From Chitinophagaceae bacterium (lineage in GTDB: Bacteria > Bacteroidota > Bacteroidia > Chitinophagales > Chitinophagaceae): a stretch of 14,750 nucleotides of DNA. Within the stretch, counting starts at the first letter, position 1. Each line of letters opens with the position of its first letter. Positions 8,022-14,318 of the stretch are shown here, piece by piece. The stretch lies in the NCBI GenBank assembly GCA_019454915.1, contig JACFNM010000073.1, positions 1 to 14,750 of the forward strand, read 5' to 3'. Below the pieces are notes generated by a model. The model worked only from the letters and a program-made list of their open reading frames with translations, had not been told where the DNA came from and did no database searches. The position numbers and the translations under genes are program-made.

Positions 8022-8791
8022 TCCATATCGTCTTTTCTCAGGAATAAATGAAATGTGTCACCCCGGAGTCCGATGCGCATTGCTTCCAACGGGATGACTT
8101 CGCTTGGGGCAATATTTCCCAGATTGGCATTACAGCCTAACAGTTGAATAAAATATAACTGCTGAGCTTTGAGCGGGGCTTCCCACAATATGCTTTTTTC
8201 CGGAATCTGCGTCAGAATCTCCTGTACCAGGCCTTCCCTTACTTCACCTGTACCCCGGTAGATACCTACATTTCCCGATTCCCGCGCTTCGGCAATTACA
8301 TAGGTGGAGCCGGCATTCAGCTCGGCTTTCATTAACTCAATCCATTTGTATGGCGGGATAATGTGTTCTGCATCTTTACTCCCCACTTCGCTCAGCACGG
8401 TACCGTATTTAGTAAGCTTTTCTATATAGCCGCATTTTTCAGCGTGTGGAATAGTGATAGAGCCATCACTCACCTCGATGTGGGTGATATCATATTCTTT
8501 GAGCACATTAATGTAGTCTTCGAACTGATTACGGATGATGAATGCTTCAAATAAGGTTCCTCCAAAATAAACAGGCAGGTTGTAGGATTGATAAACTTTT
8601 ATTTTCTTATGAAGCTGTGGGGTAACGGCTGAGGTTCCGAAGCCTAATTTTACGATATCAACGTAGGGAGAGGCGATACTCAGAAAGTTCTTTGTTTCTT
8701 CAATGCTTAGGCCCTTATCCATTACCATGGTGACGCCTGAACTTCGTGGTTTGGATTTACGTTCGGGAATCTGACTCAAATTAAAATTCAT
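8018..8791 (-). CDS. Phosphosulfolactate synthase-family protein (ComA-like, PF02679)
   Basis: This 257-residue protein has no signal peptide and is a cytosolic TIM-barrel type by family. It shows the family pattern: SSGVTMVMDKGLS at the N-terminus, the DIVKLGFGTS strand, PVYFGGTLFEAF, THIEVSDGSI, LSEVGSKDA, VIAEARESGNVGIY and LWEAPLKAQQ. ComA adds sulfite to phosphoenolpyruvate to make (R)-phosphosulfolactate, the first step of coenzyme M synthesis in methanogens; bacterial homologues also serve sulfolactate production. The product in this organism is not shown here. No other coenzyme M gene is nearby. Sulfonate or sulfonolipid metabolism is one possibility (inference). It overlaps aroE by four bases and lies 70 bases behind the TPR gene, with a -7-like element of its own in that gap. 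The symbol comA is avoided because it also denotes competence genes. Confidence 0.85.
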   Translation of the reverse strand: MNFNLSQIPERKSKPRSSGVTMVMDKGLSIEETKNFLSIASPYVDIVKLGFGTSAVTPQLHKKIKVYQSYNLPVYFGGTLFEAFIIRNQFEDYINVLKEYDITHIEVSDGSITIPHAEKCGYIEKLTKYGTVLSEVGSKDAEHIIPPYKWIELMKAELNAGSTYVIAEARESGNVGIYRGTGEVREGLVQEILTQIPEKSILWEAPLKAQQLYFIQLLGCNANLGNIAPSEVIPLEAMRIGLRGDTFHLFLRKDDME

Positions 8792-8818
8792 GCAGGGAGA
8801 AATATTTTAAGGAATTTG

Positions 8819-8826
8819 CAAAAATA
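8819..8826 (-). promoter_or_regulatory. Probable -7 element upstream of the ComA-like gene
   Basis: On the minus strand this reads TATTTTTG followed by CA, an exact TAnnTTTG match. It lies in the gap after the TPR gene and would give a leader of roughly 20 bases to the ATG at 8791. No -33 element is evident, so the ComA-like and aroE genes may have their own promoter or be read through from the TPR gene. Confidence 0.35.
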
Positions 8827-8861
8827 AGGAAGATTCCGTTTCCTATCCTGTGAATCCGAAG

Positions 8862-10283
8862 TCAGAAAGAACGTTTACGTTTGTAATAGGCTATCAGGTC
8901 AACCACGGATTGATTTTGCAGTATTGCCGGATTGAGCGCTATGAACTTTTTTACAAGTTTTGGCGCCTTCTCCATGGCTTTTTGCAATACCAGCAGCGCT
9001 TCTTTGCTTTTGCGCATGGCAAACAAAATGGCGCTTTGGTAAAACAGGAACAGGGGCTTCTCCCCTGCAATTTGCCGGGCATTTTCGATCTGTTCCAATG
9101 CTTCAGCCTGGAAGTCATTCTGGTAAAGACATCGGATTAGCGCCTCCCAACCGGCTATTCCGCGCGGTCTTGCCTTTACCACATTTGAAAAGTGTATAAC
9201 AGCCTCCTTAATATTGCCGAGCTTTGACAAACATTCCCCCATTGCCAGGTTAAATTCAGGTTGTATGCGGTGGGTACGCATGGCAATCTCCAGGTATTGG
9301 ATGGCTTTGGCATAGGATTGTTCATTAATATAGGTTCGTGCTATTTTGTAGTATATCTTACTGTCTTCCGTATTCAGATGGGAGGCTTTCTTATAATAGA
9401 ACCGGGCTTGGGCATATTGTTTGAGTTTGTCATAACAGTGCCCGATTGCCTCATAGATAATGTCCTCGGGACGAGCCAATTCTATTACTTTTTCCAGCGA
9501 TTCAATAGCGTCACGGTATTTTCTCAGACGGATATAAGCATCCGCCATATTCCGGTATGCATAATCGAATCTTTCGTTAATGACCAGCGCATATTTGTAG
9601 GCATCAATGGATTTTTCATATAGTTTCAGCGTCTGGAAGGCAGTACCCAAATTAAACCACGCGAGTTCATTATAGGGGAAATTATCAACGATTTGTTGAT
9701 GCAACCGGATACTTTCTTCACTTCGACCGGTATAGTCTGCCCAGAAACAGATTTTGTAGAGCGCTTCCTCATTGTTGGGGTCGTATTTCAGTATCAGGCT
9801 CAGGCAATCAAAAACCTTATCAAATTCCTCATAATCGTCGTATACGTCAGCCAACTCAAATAACAAATCAATCCGGTTATCCCCTTCGAAAAATGCGATC
9901 GCGTCTTCAAGGAGTGCCACGGCTTTCTCATGTTCATCCAGCGCAAGAAAGACATCTGTTTTTAGTATATAGATGTCTATATCCCCGTTGTCCAATATTT
10001 CAGCCTTTTCCAGATTGTCCAGCGCTTCCGTATACCGGCGTGTTGCGATCAACAGGTCGGCCTTTTTTACCAATAAGGAAGCGGAATAAGGATATTGTAA
10101 AACAGCTATTTCTGCTGCTTCAAGCGCCCGGTTCAGATCATCTTTTTCATCAAAAAAATCTATGATTTTTTCAAAGGATTCTTCGTCGAGGAAACTTTGA
10201 TTTGAACCGGAAAGAAGGTTTTCAAACTTTCTTAGCAAATTCTGCATCTCCTCCTTGTCGTTATGATAGAAAGGTTCCTGCAT
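8862..10283 (-). CDS. Cytosolic tetratricopeptide-repeat protein
   Basis: The product is 473 residues from the ATG at 10283. A TTG one codon earlier is also in frame but is less likely to be the start. There is no signal peptide or membrane segment. From about residue 50 to 440 the chain is almost entirely helical 34-residue repeats, about ten by eye, with typical TPR positions. Examples are AWFNLGTAFQTLKLYEKSID, YAYRNMADAYIRLRKYRDAI and KIYYKIARTYINEQSYAKAI. The N-terminus is acidic and the extreme C-terminus basic (YYKRKRSF). TPR proteins act as binding scaffolds, and no partner can be named from sequence. It is the first gene of a leftward group with the ComA-like and aroE genes, 70 bases apart from the former. 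Confidence 0.9.
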   Translation of the reverse strand: MQEPFYHNDKEEMQNLLRKFENLLSGSNQSFLDEESFEKIIDFFDEKDDLNRALEAAEIAVLQYPYSASLLVKKADLLIATRRYTEALDNLEKAEILDNGDIDIYILKTDVFLALDEHEKAVALLEDAIAFFEGDNRIDLLFELADVYDDYEEFDKVFDCLSLILKYDPNNEEALYKICFWADYTGRSEESIRLHQQIVDNFPYNELAWFNLGTAFQTLKLYEKSIDAYKYALVINERFDYAYRNMADAYIRLRKYRDAIESLEKVIELARPEDIIYEAIGHCYDKLKQYAQARFYYKKASHLNTEDSKIYYKIARTYINEQSYAKAIQYLEIAMRTHRIQPEFNLAMGECLSKLGNIKEAVIHFSNVVKARPRGIAGWEALIRCLYQNDFQAEALEQIENARQIAGEKPLFLFYQSAILFAMRKSKEALLVLQKAMEKAPKLVKKFIALNPAILQNQSVVDLIAYYKRKRSF

Positions 10284-10322
10284 CAACTGTTCTATTGGTG
10301 TAAGTTAAGTTCTTATTGTCTG

Positions 10323-10345
10323 AAAAAGAGGCCGCTGCTCTTTTT
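10323..10345. repeat. Short inverted repeat with T-run in the divergent intergenic region
   Basis: An 8-bp stem AAAAAGAG/CTCTTTTT with a 7-base loop is followed by further T residues on the plus strand. It lies between the divergent TPR gene and the small membrane protein gene, so there is no obvious transcript for it to terminate. It may be a leader structure of the TPR gene or chance AT-rich symmetry. Confidence 0.25.
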
Positions 10346-10414
10346 TTTCCAAAAACGTTAAAAATCATGTAAAATTTTTAGGGGTAACTATAGGAAAAAC
10401 CAAATATAATTCGT

Positions 10415-10422
10415 TATTTTTG
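10415..10422 (+). promoter_or_regulatory. Probable -7 element, near-leaderless promoter of the small membrane protein gene
   Basis: TATTTTTG is an exact match to TAnnTTTG and is followed by CAC, a common extension in this group. The ATG begins eight bases after the element, so the transcript would be leaderless or nearly so. No clear TTTG is seen 19 bases upstream. Confidence 0.45.
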
Positions 10423-10429
10423 CACCATA

Positions 10430-10822
10430 ATGAAACTAAACGGAAACATACCTGTAAGAATTGTTAAATATGGCTTTATTTGTATAGCCATGTTTGCGAT
10501 TGCCGAGTATGTGTTTGCTGTGAGTGGAATCCGGAGCAGATCCGGTGATAATAGCCGCTCAAAAGACGCAAGCCATACCTCAGGTGTTTTTTCCGATATG
10601 AAGTCAACAATTACTTTTTCCATCAAGGATAATTATATCTTGAATAATCCCAATTACGGAAAAGTAGATTTTAAGATAGGGGAGCAGCCTGCACTGCCAA
10701 GTTCGGTTATCTCCTACAAGAAGGGAAATACGGTTTATATTCTCCCTTATAAGCCCCAACCAGGCCTTAAATTGCCGGGCTTTATAAGCATGAGCCCCGC
10801 ATCCGGTCCTGTTTCCAGATAG
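10430..10822 (+). CDS. Small membrane-anchored or secreted protein of unknown function
   Basis: I do not recognise this 130-residue protein. It begins with a basic stretch (MKLNGNIPVRIVKYG) and one hydrophobic segment of about residues 14-32 (FICIAMFAIAEYVFAV). This could be a signal anchor or an uncleaved signal peptide, with the rest outside the cytoplasm. A polar Ser/Arg/Asp-rich linker follows at about 33-55. A likely small beta domain (about 57-115: TITFSIKDNYI, KVDFKIGEQ, NTVYILPYKP) comes next, and the end is Pro/Ser/Gly-rich. A strong -7-type promoter directly before the ATG supports it being a real gene. It is divergent from the TPR gene and 200 bases before the DUF1080 gene. No function is proposed. 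Confidence 0.65.
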   Translation: MKLNGNIPVRIVKYGFICIAMFAIAEYVFAVSGIRSRSGDNSRSKDASHTSGVFSDMKSTITFSIKDNYILNNPNYGKVDFKIGEQPALPSSVISYKKGNTVYILPYKPQPGLKLPGFISMSPASGPVSR

Positions 10823-10863
10823 TTTCTGAGTTTATATCTGTTTTGATTTTTTGAATTAATTTC

Positions 10864-10910
10864 TGCTTAGCGGGTAGATGGCGTTGTCGTGTCGGGCATA
10901 ACCGTAAGCA
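10864..10910. repeat. Spaced inverted repeat between the small protein and DUF1080 genes
   Basis: TGCTTA at 10864-10869 pairs exactly with TAAGCA at 10905-10910. After a one-base bulge, CGG/CCG and TA/TA extend the pairing inward. The right arm can alternatively pair with GCTT just downstream (AAGC-AGCCA-GCTT). It could be a weak terminator or leader structure, but no T-run follows. Confidence 0.25.
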
Positions 10911-11022
10911 GCCAGCTTGTGTGAGAGATTATGTATTACTGCCGTACAAATTTAATTGTCGCGGGATAAAAATTTTATGAATAAATTAGCCGGATTATCT
11001 TCTGCTTAAACTATAAGATTAT

Positions 11023-12396
11023 ATGAAGGCGTCTATTTTATTATTTACATCTTTTTTTATTTGTTTTCAATCGTTAACGGTTCAGGCACAGAAAACCTCC
11101 TGGATCAAACTTTTTGACGGTAAAACCTTAACAGGCTGGAAGCAGTTGGGCGGGGAAGCCAAATATGCCGTGGAAAAGGGAGTGATAACGGGCACTACTG
11201 TACCGGCGACGCCTAACAGTTTTTTGGTTACGGAGAAGGAGTATGGTGATTTTGTATTGGAATTGGAAGTGTTGATGCCGGATACGCTGACCAATTCGGG
11301 AATACAAATCAGAAGCCACTTCAACCCCGCAGCTAACGAGGGTAAGGGGAGAGTGTTTGGCTATCAGTACGAACTGGATCCTTCGTCCAGGGCCTGGACC
11401 GCCGGCATCTATGATGAAGGCAGACGGGGATGGTTATATCCACTGGATTTGAACCCTGCGGCTCAGAAAGCCTACAAACGGGGTGCTTACAATAAAGTGA
11501 AAGTGGAGTGCATAGGCAATACGATTAAGACCTGGATAAATGATATTCCGGCAAGCTATTTAGTGGATGATGTTGACGCAACCGGATTTATAGCCTTACA
11601 GGTGCATGGTATAGGAAAGTCCGCCAATGCCGGGAAGACCATCCGCTGGCGAAATATCCGGATTCAAACGGACAATATTACACCGGCGCCCTTCCCGGAA
11701 AATATCTTCGTTGTTAACAACCGTCCCAATAACCTGACGGATTTTGAGAAGAATAATGGCTGGAAGTTGTTGTTCGACGGCGTAAGTTCAAAAGGGTGGA
11801 GGAGTGTAAGAACGCTGGAGTTCCCGGAAAAGGGATGGGAAATTGCAGACGGCAGTATTACGGTGCTTTCTTCTAAAGGCAGGGAAGGAGAACGCGGAGG
11901 AGATATTATTACCGATAGGAAGTACAGCGCCTTTGATCTTTCTTTTGAATTTAATTTTTCTACCGGCGGAAATAGTGGACTGAAATATTTTGTAACACTC
12001 TCCAATGGAAATACGGGTTCAGCTTTAGGACTTGAATATCAGGTTTTGGATGACAAAAATCATCCCGATGCTAAGATGGGTATAGGTGGAAACAGAACGC
12101 TCGCTTCTTTATACGATTTGATACACGCAGCCAGATCAGAGCGGTTTACGAATCCACCCGGAGAATGGAACCGGGGCAGAGTTGTCGTATATCCGAATAA
12201 CCATGTGGTACACTACCTGAACGGTGTAAAAGTATTGGAATATGACAGAGGCTCTGAAGCTTTTCGCAAGCTGGTGGCTAACAGTAAGTTTAAAGATAAG
12301 CCCGGATTCGGTGAGGCGAAAGAGGGCTGGATTTTGTTGCAGGATCATGGCGACCTGGTTAGTTTCAGAAGCCTGAAAATCCGGGAGCTGCATTAG
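11023..12396 (+). CDS. Secreted tandem DUF1080 protein (3-keto-disaccharide hydrolase family)
   Basis: This 457-residue protein has a cleavable signal peptide (about residues 1-22, ending VQAQ), so it is exported. Two DUF1080 (PF06439) concanavalin-like domains lie in tandem. The first, about 26-216, opens with LFDGKTLTGWK and contains NSGIQIRSHF and GYQYELD. The second, about 246-456, opens with LFDGVSSKGWR and contains NSGLKYFV and GLEYQVLDD. Members of this family have been described as hydrolases of 3-keto-disaccharides, and many act within secreted polysaccharide-degrading sets. Which of the two domains is catalytic cannot be told from sequence. The gene stands alone, 200 bases after the small membrane protein gene, and ends 37 bases before a strong terminator. 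It may work with the ThuA-dehydrogenase fusion about 4 kb away, since that enzyme type could supply oxidised sugars (inference). Confidence 0.92.
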   Translation: MKASILLFTSFFICFQSLTVQAQKTSWIKLFDGKTLTGWKQLGGEAKYAVEKGVITGTTVPATPNSFLVTEKEYGDFVLELEVLMPDTLTNSGIQIRSHFNPAANEGKGRVFGYQYELDPSSRAWTAGIYDEGRRGWLYPLDLNPAAQKAYKRGAYNKVKVECIGNTIKTWINDIPASYLVDDVDATGFIALQVHGIGKSANAGKTIRWRNIRIQTDNITPAPFPENIFVVNNRPNNLTDFEKNNGWKLLFDGVSSKGWRSVRTLEFPEKGWEIADGSITVLSSKGREGERGGDIITDRKYSAFDLSFEFNFSTGGNSGLKYFVTLSNGNTGSALGLEYQVLDDKNHPDAKMGIGGNRTLASLYDLIHAARSERFTNPPGEWNRGRVVVYPNNHVVHYLNGVKVLEYDRGSEAFRKLVANSKFKDKPGFGEAKEGWILLQDHGDLVSFRSLKIRELH

Positions 12397-12433
12397 CTGG
12401 CTGTTGCTGTTTTGGAAGGATAGTCATTAATTA

Positions 12434-12464
12434 AAAAGTCGTTCCCGTTAAGGGAACGACTTTT
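12434..12464. terminator. Strong bidirectional intrinsic terminator
   Basis: A perfect 13-bp stem (AAAAGTCGTTCCC with GGGAACGACTTTT) closes a 5-base loop GTTAA. T-rich sequence follows on both strands. It sits between the convergent DUF1080 gene (stop at 12396) and DUF2795 gene (stop at 12536), so it can end both transcripts. Confidence 0.92.
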
Positions 12465-12535
12465 ATTATCAATAGAGTTACGAGAATGATTCAGTACGAA
12501 TTGATGAATAGTACTTCTATCGGTGGTTTTTCTTT

Positions 12536-12757
12536 TCAATATTCGTCTTCATTAAAGAAGAAATCCTCTTGTGAAGGATAATCCGGCCAGATATCATCTA
12601 TCCCTTCATATATTTCACCCTCGTCTTCTAATTCCTGGAGGTTTTCAATGACTTCTATGGGAGCTCCACTACGGATAGTATAGTCAATTAATTCGTCCTT
12701 GGTGGCCGGCCACGGAGCGTCTTCAAGATAGGATGCAAGTTCAAGTGTCCAAAACAT
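12536..12757 (-). CDS. Small acidic DUF2795-family protein
   Basis: The protein has 73 residues and is strongly acidic, with no signal peptide or membrane segment. It opens MFWTLELASYLEDAPWPATK and continues with DELIDYTIRSGAPIEVIENL and ELEDEGEIYEGIDDIWPDYP. It ends with an Asp/Glu/Phe-rich tail (EDFFFNEDEY). This matches the highly conserved small DUF2795 protein common in Bacteroidota. Its biochemical role is unknown. It has its own good promoter, an unusually structured leader of roughly 80 bases, and a strong terminator, so it is a monocistronic unit. It is divergent from the LolD-type gene. Confidence 0.88.
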   Translation of the reverse strand: MFWTLELASYLEDAPWPATKDELIDYTIRSGAPIEVIENLQELEDEGEIYEGIDDIWPDYPSQEDFFFNEDEY

Positions 12758-12793
12758 TTATTGTTTTTTTAAAGATGATCAGATTTTTTGTAA

Positions 12794-12833
12794 CTGCCCT
12801 ACATTTTCGGTATGAAAAAATATTTTCGGGCAG
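12794..12833 (-). promoter_or_regulatory. Inverted repeat enclosing a direct repeat in the DUF2795 leader
   Basis: CTGCCC and GGGCAG form a 6-bp GC-rich stem enclosing 28 bases. Within and overlapping this, ATTTTCGG occurs twice, at 12803-12810 and 12822-12829, 19 bases apart. It lies only a few bases downstream of the predicted transcription start of the DUF2795 gene, so it would sit at the 5' end of the mRNA. It could be an RNA stem or a protein-binding site. Confidence 0.35.
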
Positions 12834-12844
12834 CAAATTTTCCG

Positions 12845-12875
12845 CAAAAGTAAAGTTTAGCGCGTAATTTCCAAA
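12845..12875 (-). promoter_or_regulatory. Promoter of the DUF2795 gene
   Basis: On the minus strand TTTG (12875-12872), exactly 19 bases, then TACTTTTG (12852-12845) match the Bacteroidota housekeeping consensus in both boxes and in spacing. Initiation would give a leader of roughly 80 bases before the ATG at 12757. Confidence 0.65.
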
Positions 12876-12933
12876 TTCACTGACCCTAAATCGAAAAATT
12901 GAACGAATTTAAGCCTCATTTATTGCCGGCTTG

Positions 12934-12964
12934 TTTGTGAGGTGTCGCTTAATGACTAATTTTC
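12934..12964 (+). promoter_or_regulatory. Promoter of the LolD-type ATPase gene
   Basis: TTTG (12934-12937), 19 bases, then TAATTTTC (12957-12964) match the Bacteroidota consensus with one mismatch in the last -7 base. The leader to the ATG at 12987 would be about 17 bases. It is divergent from the DUF2795 promoter, about 60 bases between the -33 boxes. Confidence 0.55.
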
Positions 12965-12986
12965 AGGTTTTTAAAATCGTTTTTTC

Positions 12987-13637
12987 ATGCTTTCAGTAAA
13001 AAATATTACAAAGTCTTATGGCAACCTCCAGGTCTTAAAGGGGGTCAGTTTAGAGGTGATGGCGGGTGAAATTGTAAGTATAGTAGGCTCTTCGGGCGCC
13101 GGGAAAAGTACTTTGCTGCATATACTGGGCACACTCGATAAGGCGGATAGCGGCGAAATTAATTTGAAGGGACAGCGGGTTGATTTGCTTAGTGGCAAAA
13201 AGCTGGCAGATTTCCGAAACAGACATATGGGGTTCGTATTTCAGTTTCATCATCTCCTGCCGGAATTTTCCGCCCTGGAGAATGTGTGTATACCCGGATG
13301 GCTGAAAGGTAATAAGAAAAGAGAAACAGAAGCCAGGGCTAAAGACTTATTAAAAACACTGGGATTGGAAGAAAGAATAGATAATAAACCATCGGAATTG
13401 TCGGGAGGTGAACAGCAAAGGGTAGCCGTTGCACGGGCTCTAATCAATCGTCCGGATATTGTGTTTGCCGATGAACCAACCGGCAATCTTGATTCGCACA
13501 ATGCGAGAGAACTACATCATTTATTTGTTCAACTGCGTGACCAGCACAAGCAGACTTTCCTGATCGTCACTCATAACGAAGAGCTGGCAAAAATGAGCGA
13601 TCGGATATTGCATATGCAGGACGGGAAGATGGTTTAG
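12987..13637 (+). CDS. lolD: LolD-type ABC transporter ATP-binding protein
   Basis: This 216-residue cytoplasmic ATPase carries a complete set of nucleotide-binding motifs. Walker A is GSSGAGKST at 34-42, with the Q-loop Gln86 in [12 protein letters not shown]. The signature is LSGGEQQR at 138-145. Walker B is IVFADE with Glu163, the D-loop is GNLDS, and the switch His196 is in VTHN. Length and the [13 protein letters not shown] stretch fit LolD, the ATPase that powers release of lipoproteins from the inner membrane for carriage to the outer membrane. It belongs to the wider MacB/FtsE/LolD group, so the exact partner cannot be proved. No permease gene adjoins it: DUF2795 is divergent upstream and the adenosyltransferase gene converges 56 bases downstream. 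The symbol is therefore probable, not certain. Confidence 0.88.
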   Translation: MLSVKNITKSYGNLQVLKGVSLEVMAGEIVSIVGSSGAGKSTLLHILGTLDKADSGEINLKGQRVDLLSGKKLADFRNRHMGFVFQFHHLLPEFSALENVCIPGWLKGNKKRETEARAKDLLKTLGLEERIDNKPSELSGGEQQRVAVARALINRPDIVFADEPTGNLDSHNARELHHLFVQLRDQHKQTFLIVTHNEELAKMSDRILHMQDGKMV

Positions 13638-13693
13638 AATATCTCCTGTGCCTCCGGTTCTTTTCTTTTGTCGCTGATCTTTACCCGTCGGAT

Positions 13694-14254
13694 CTATCCT
13701 CTCGGTTTCCATAATATATCTTCTACCTGCAGCAGATGTCCCGTGTATCTCGCCAGCATAAATAAGTAGTCGCTCAGGCGATTCAGATATTTAAGGATAA
13801 GCGGATCCGGGCTATGGTTTTCTTCCTCAAGTTGTACACAGTTTCGCTCTGCCCTTCTGCAGACACAGCGGGCGACATGCAAGGAAGAAATGGATACATG
13901 CCCGCCCGGCAGAATAAAGTGTTTGAGGGGAGGCAATATTTCGTTCATCCGGTCTATTTCCGATTCCATCAGGGCAATATCTGCTTCGTGAATATCCGGA
14001 ATCTGCATTTTTATTTCTTTTTCCGGATCACAGGCCAGAGCAGCGCCTATTGAAAACAATTGCCATTGTATCTTTTCCAGCATTTTTATACTATCCTCGT
14101 CGGTAAGCTGATCCTTGCAAAGACCGATATGGGAGTTTAGCTCATCTACTGTTCCGTAGGCCTCAATGCGTCGGTGCGATTTTGACACCTTGGTTCCCCC
14201 TATCAGGGAAGTGGTGCCTTTATCACCTGTTTTAGTATATATTTTTATAGACAT
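13694..14254 (-). CDS. PduO-type cob(I)alamin adenosyltransferase
   Basis: The cytosolic enzyme transfers the 5'-deoxyadenosyl group of ATP to cob(I)alamin, making adenosylcobalamin for enzymes such as methylmalonyl-CoA mutase. The 186 residues are the normal length for the family (PF01923). The ATP-binding N-terminus TKTGDKGTTSL is at 7-17, as expected at the very start, which supports the ATG at 14254. RIEAYGTVDELN is at 29-40, RRAER at 133-137 and YLNRLSDYLF at 156-165, the last holding the conserved Asn-Arg pair. All key motifs are intact. The gene lies 64 bases behind the leftward ABC ATPase and may be co-transcribed with it. That gap is too short for a cobalamin riboswitch. It converges with the LolD-type gene. 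The family carries several symbols (pduO, mmaB/MMAB, yvqK), so none is assigned. Confidence 0.93.
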   Translation of the reverse strand: MSIKIYTKTGDKGTTSLIGGTKVSKSHRRIEAYGTVDELNSHIGLCKDQLTDEDSIKMLEKIQWQLFSIGAALACDPEKEIKMQIPDIHEADIALMESEIDRMNEILPPLKHFILPGGHVSISSLHVARCVCRRAERNCVQLEEENHSPDPLILKYLNRLSDYLFMLARYTGHLLQVEDILWKPRG

Positions 14255-14273
14255 ATTCCTTCAATAATGAGCC

Positions 14274-14292
14274 GTGCCGCCGAAAGCGGCAC
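14274..14292. repeat. GC-rich hairpin between the ABC ATPase and adenosyltransferase genes
   Basis: A perfect 7-bp stem GTGCCGC/GCGGCAC closes a 5-base loop CGAAA. It lies 26 bases after the ABC ATPase stop and 19 bases before the adenosyltransferase start, on the same transcript. No T-run follows, so it is not a classical terminator. It could be an intercistronic processing or stability element. Confidence 0.5.
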
Positions 14293-14318
14293 AGGGTGGC
14301 GATAAACAACAGCAAGGT

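Noticed and set aside
8862..10283. TPR protein as a SusD-like or secreted glycan-binding protein
   Set aside because: There is no signal peptide or lipobox and the helical repeats fill the whole chain, so it is a cytosolic TPR protein.
10323..10350. Intrinsic terminator on the plus strand in the divergent intergenic region
   Set aside because: No rightward gene lies upstream for it to terminate and the stem is mostly A-T, so it is listed only as a weak inverted repeat.
14255..14318. Cobalamin riboswitch before the adenosyltransferase gene
   Set aside because: Only 64 bases separate it from the previous same-strand gene, far less than a cobalamin riboswitch needs. Only a simple hairpin is present.
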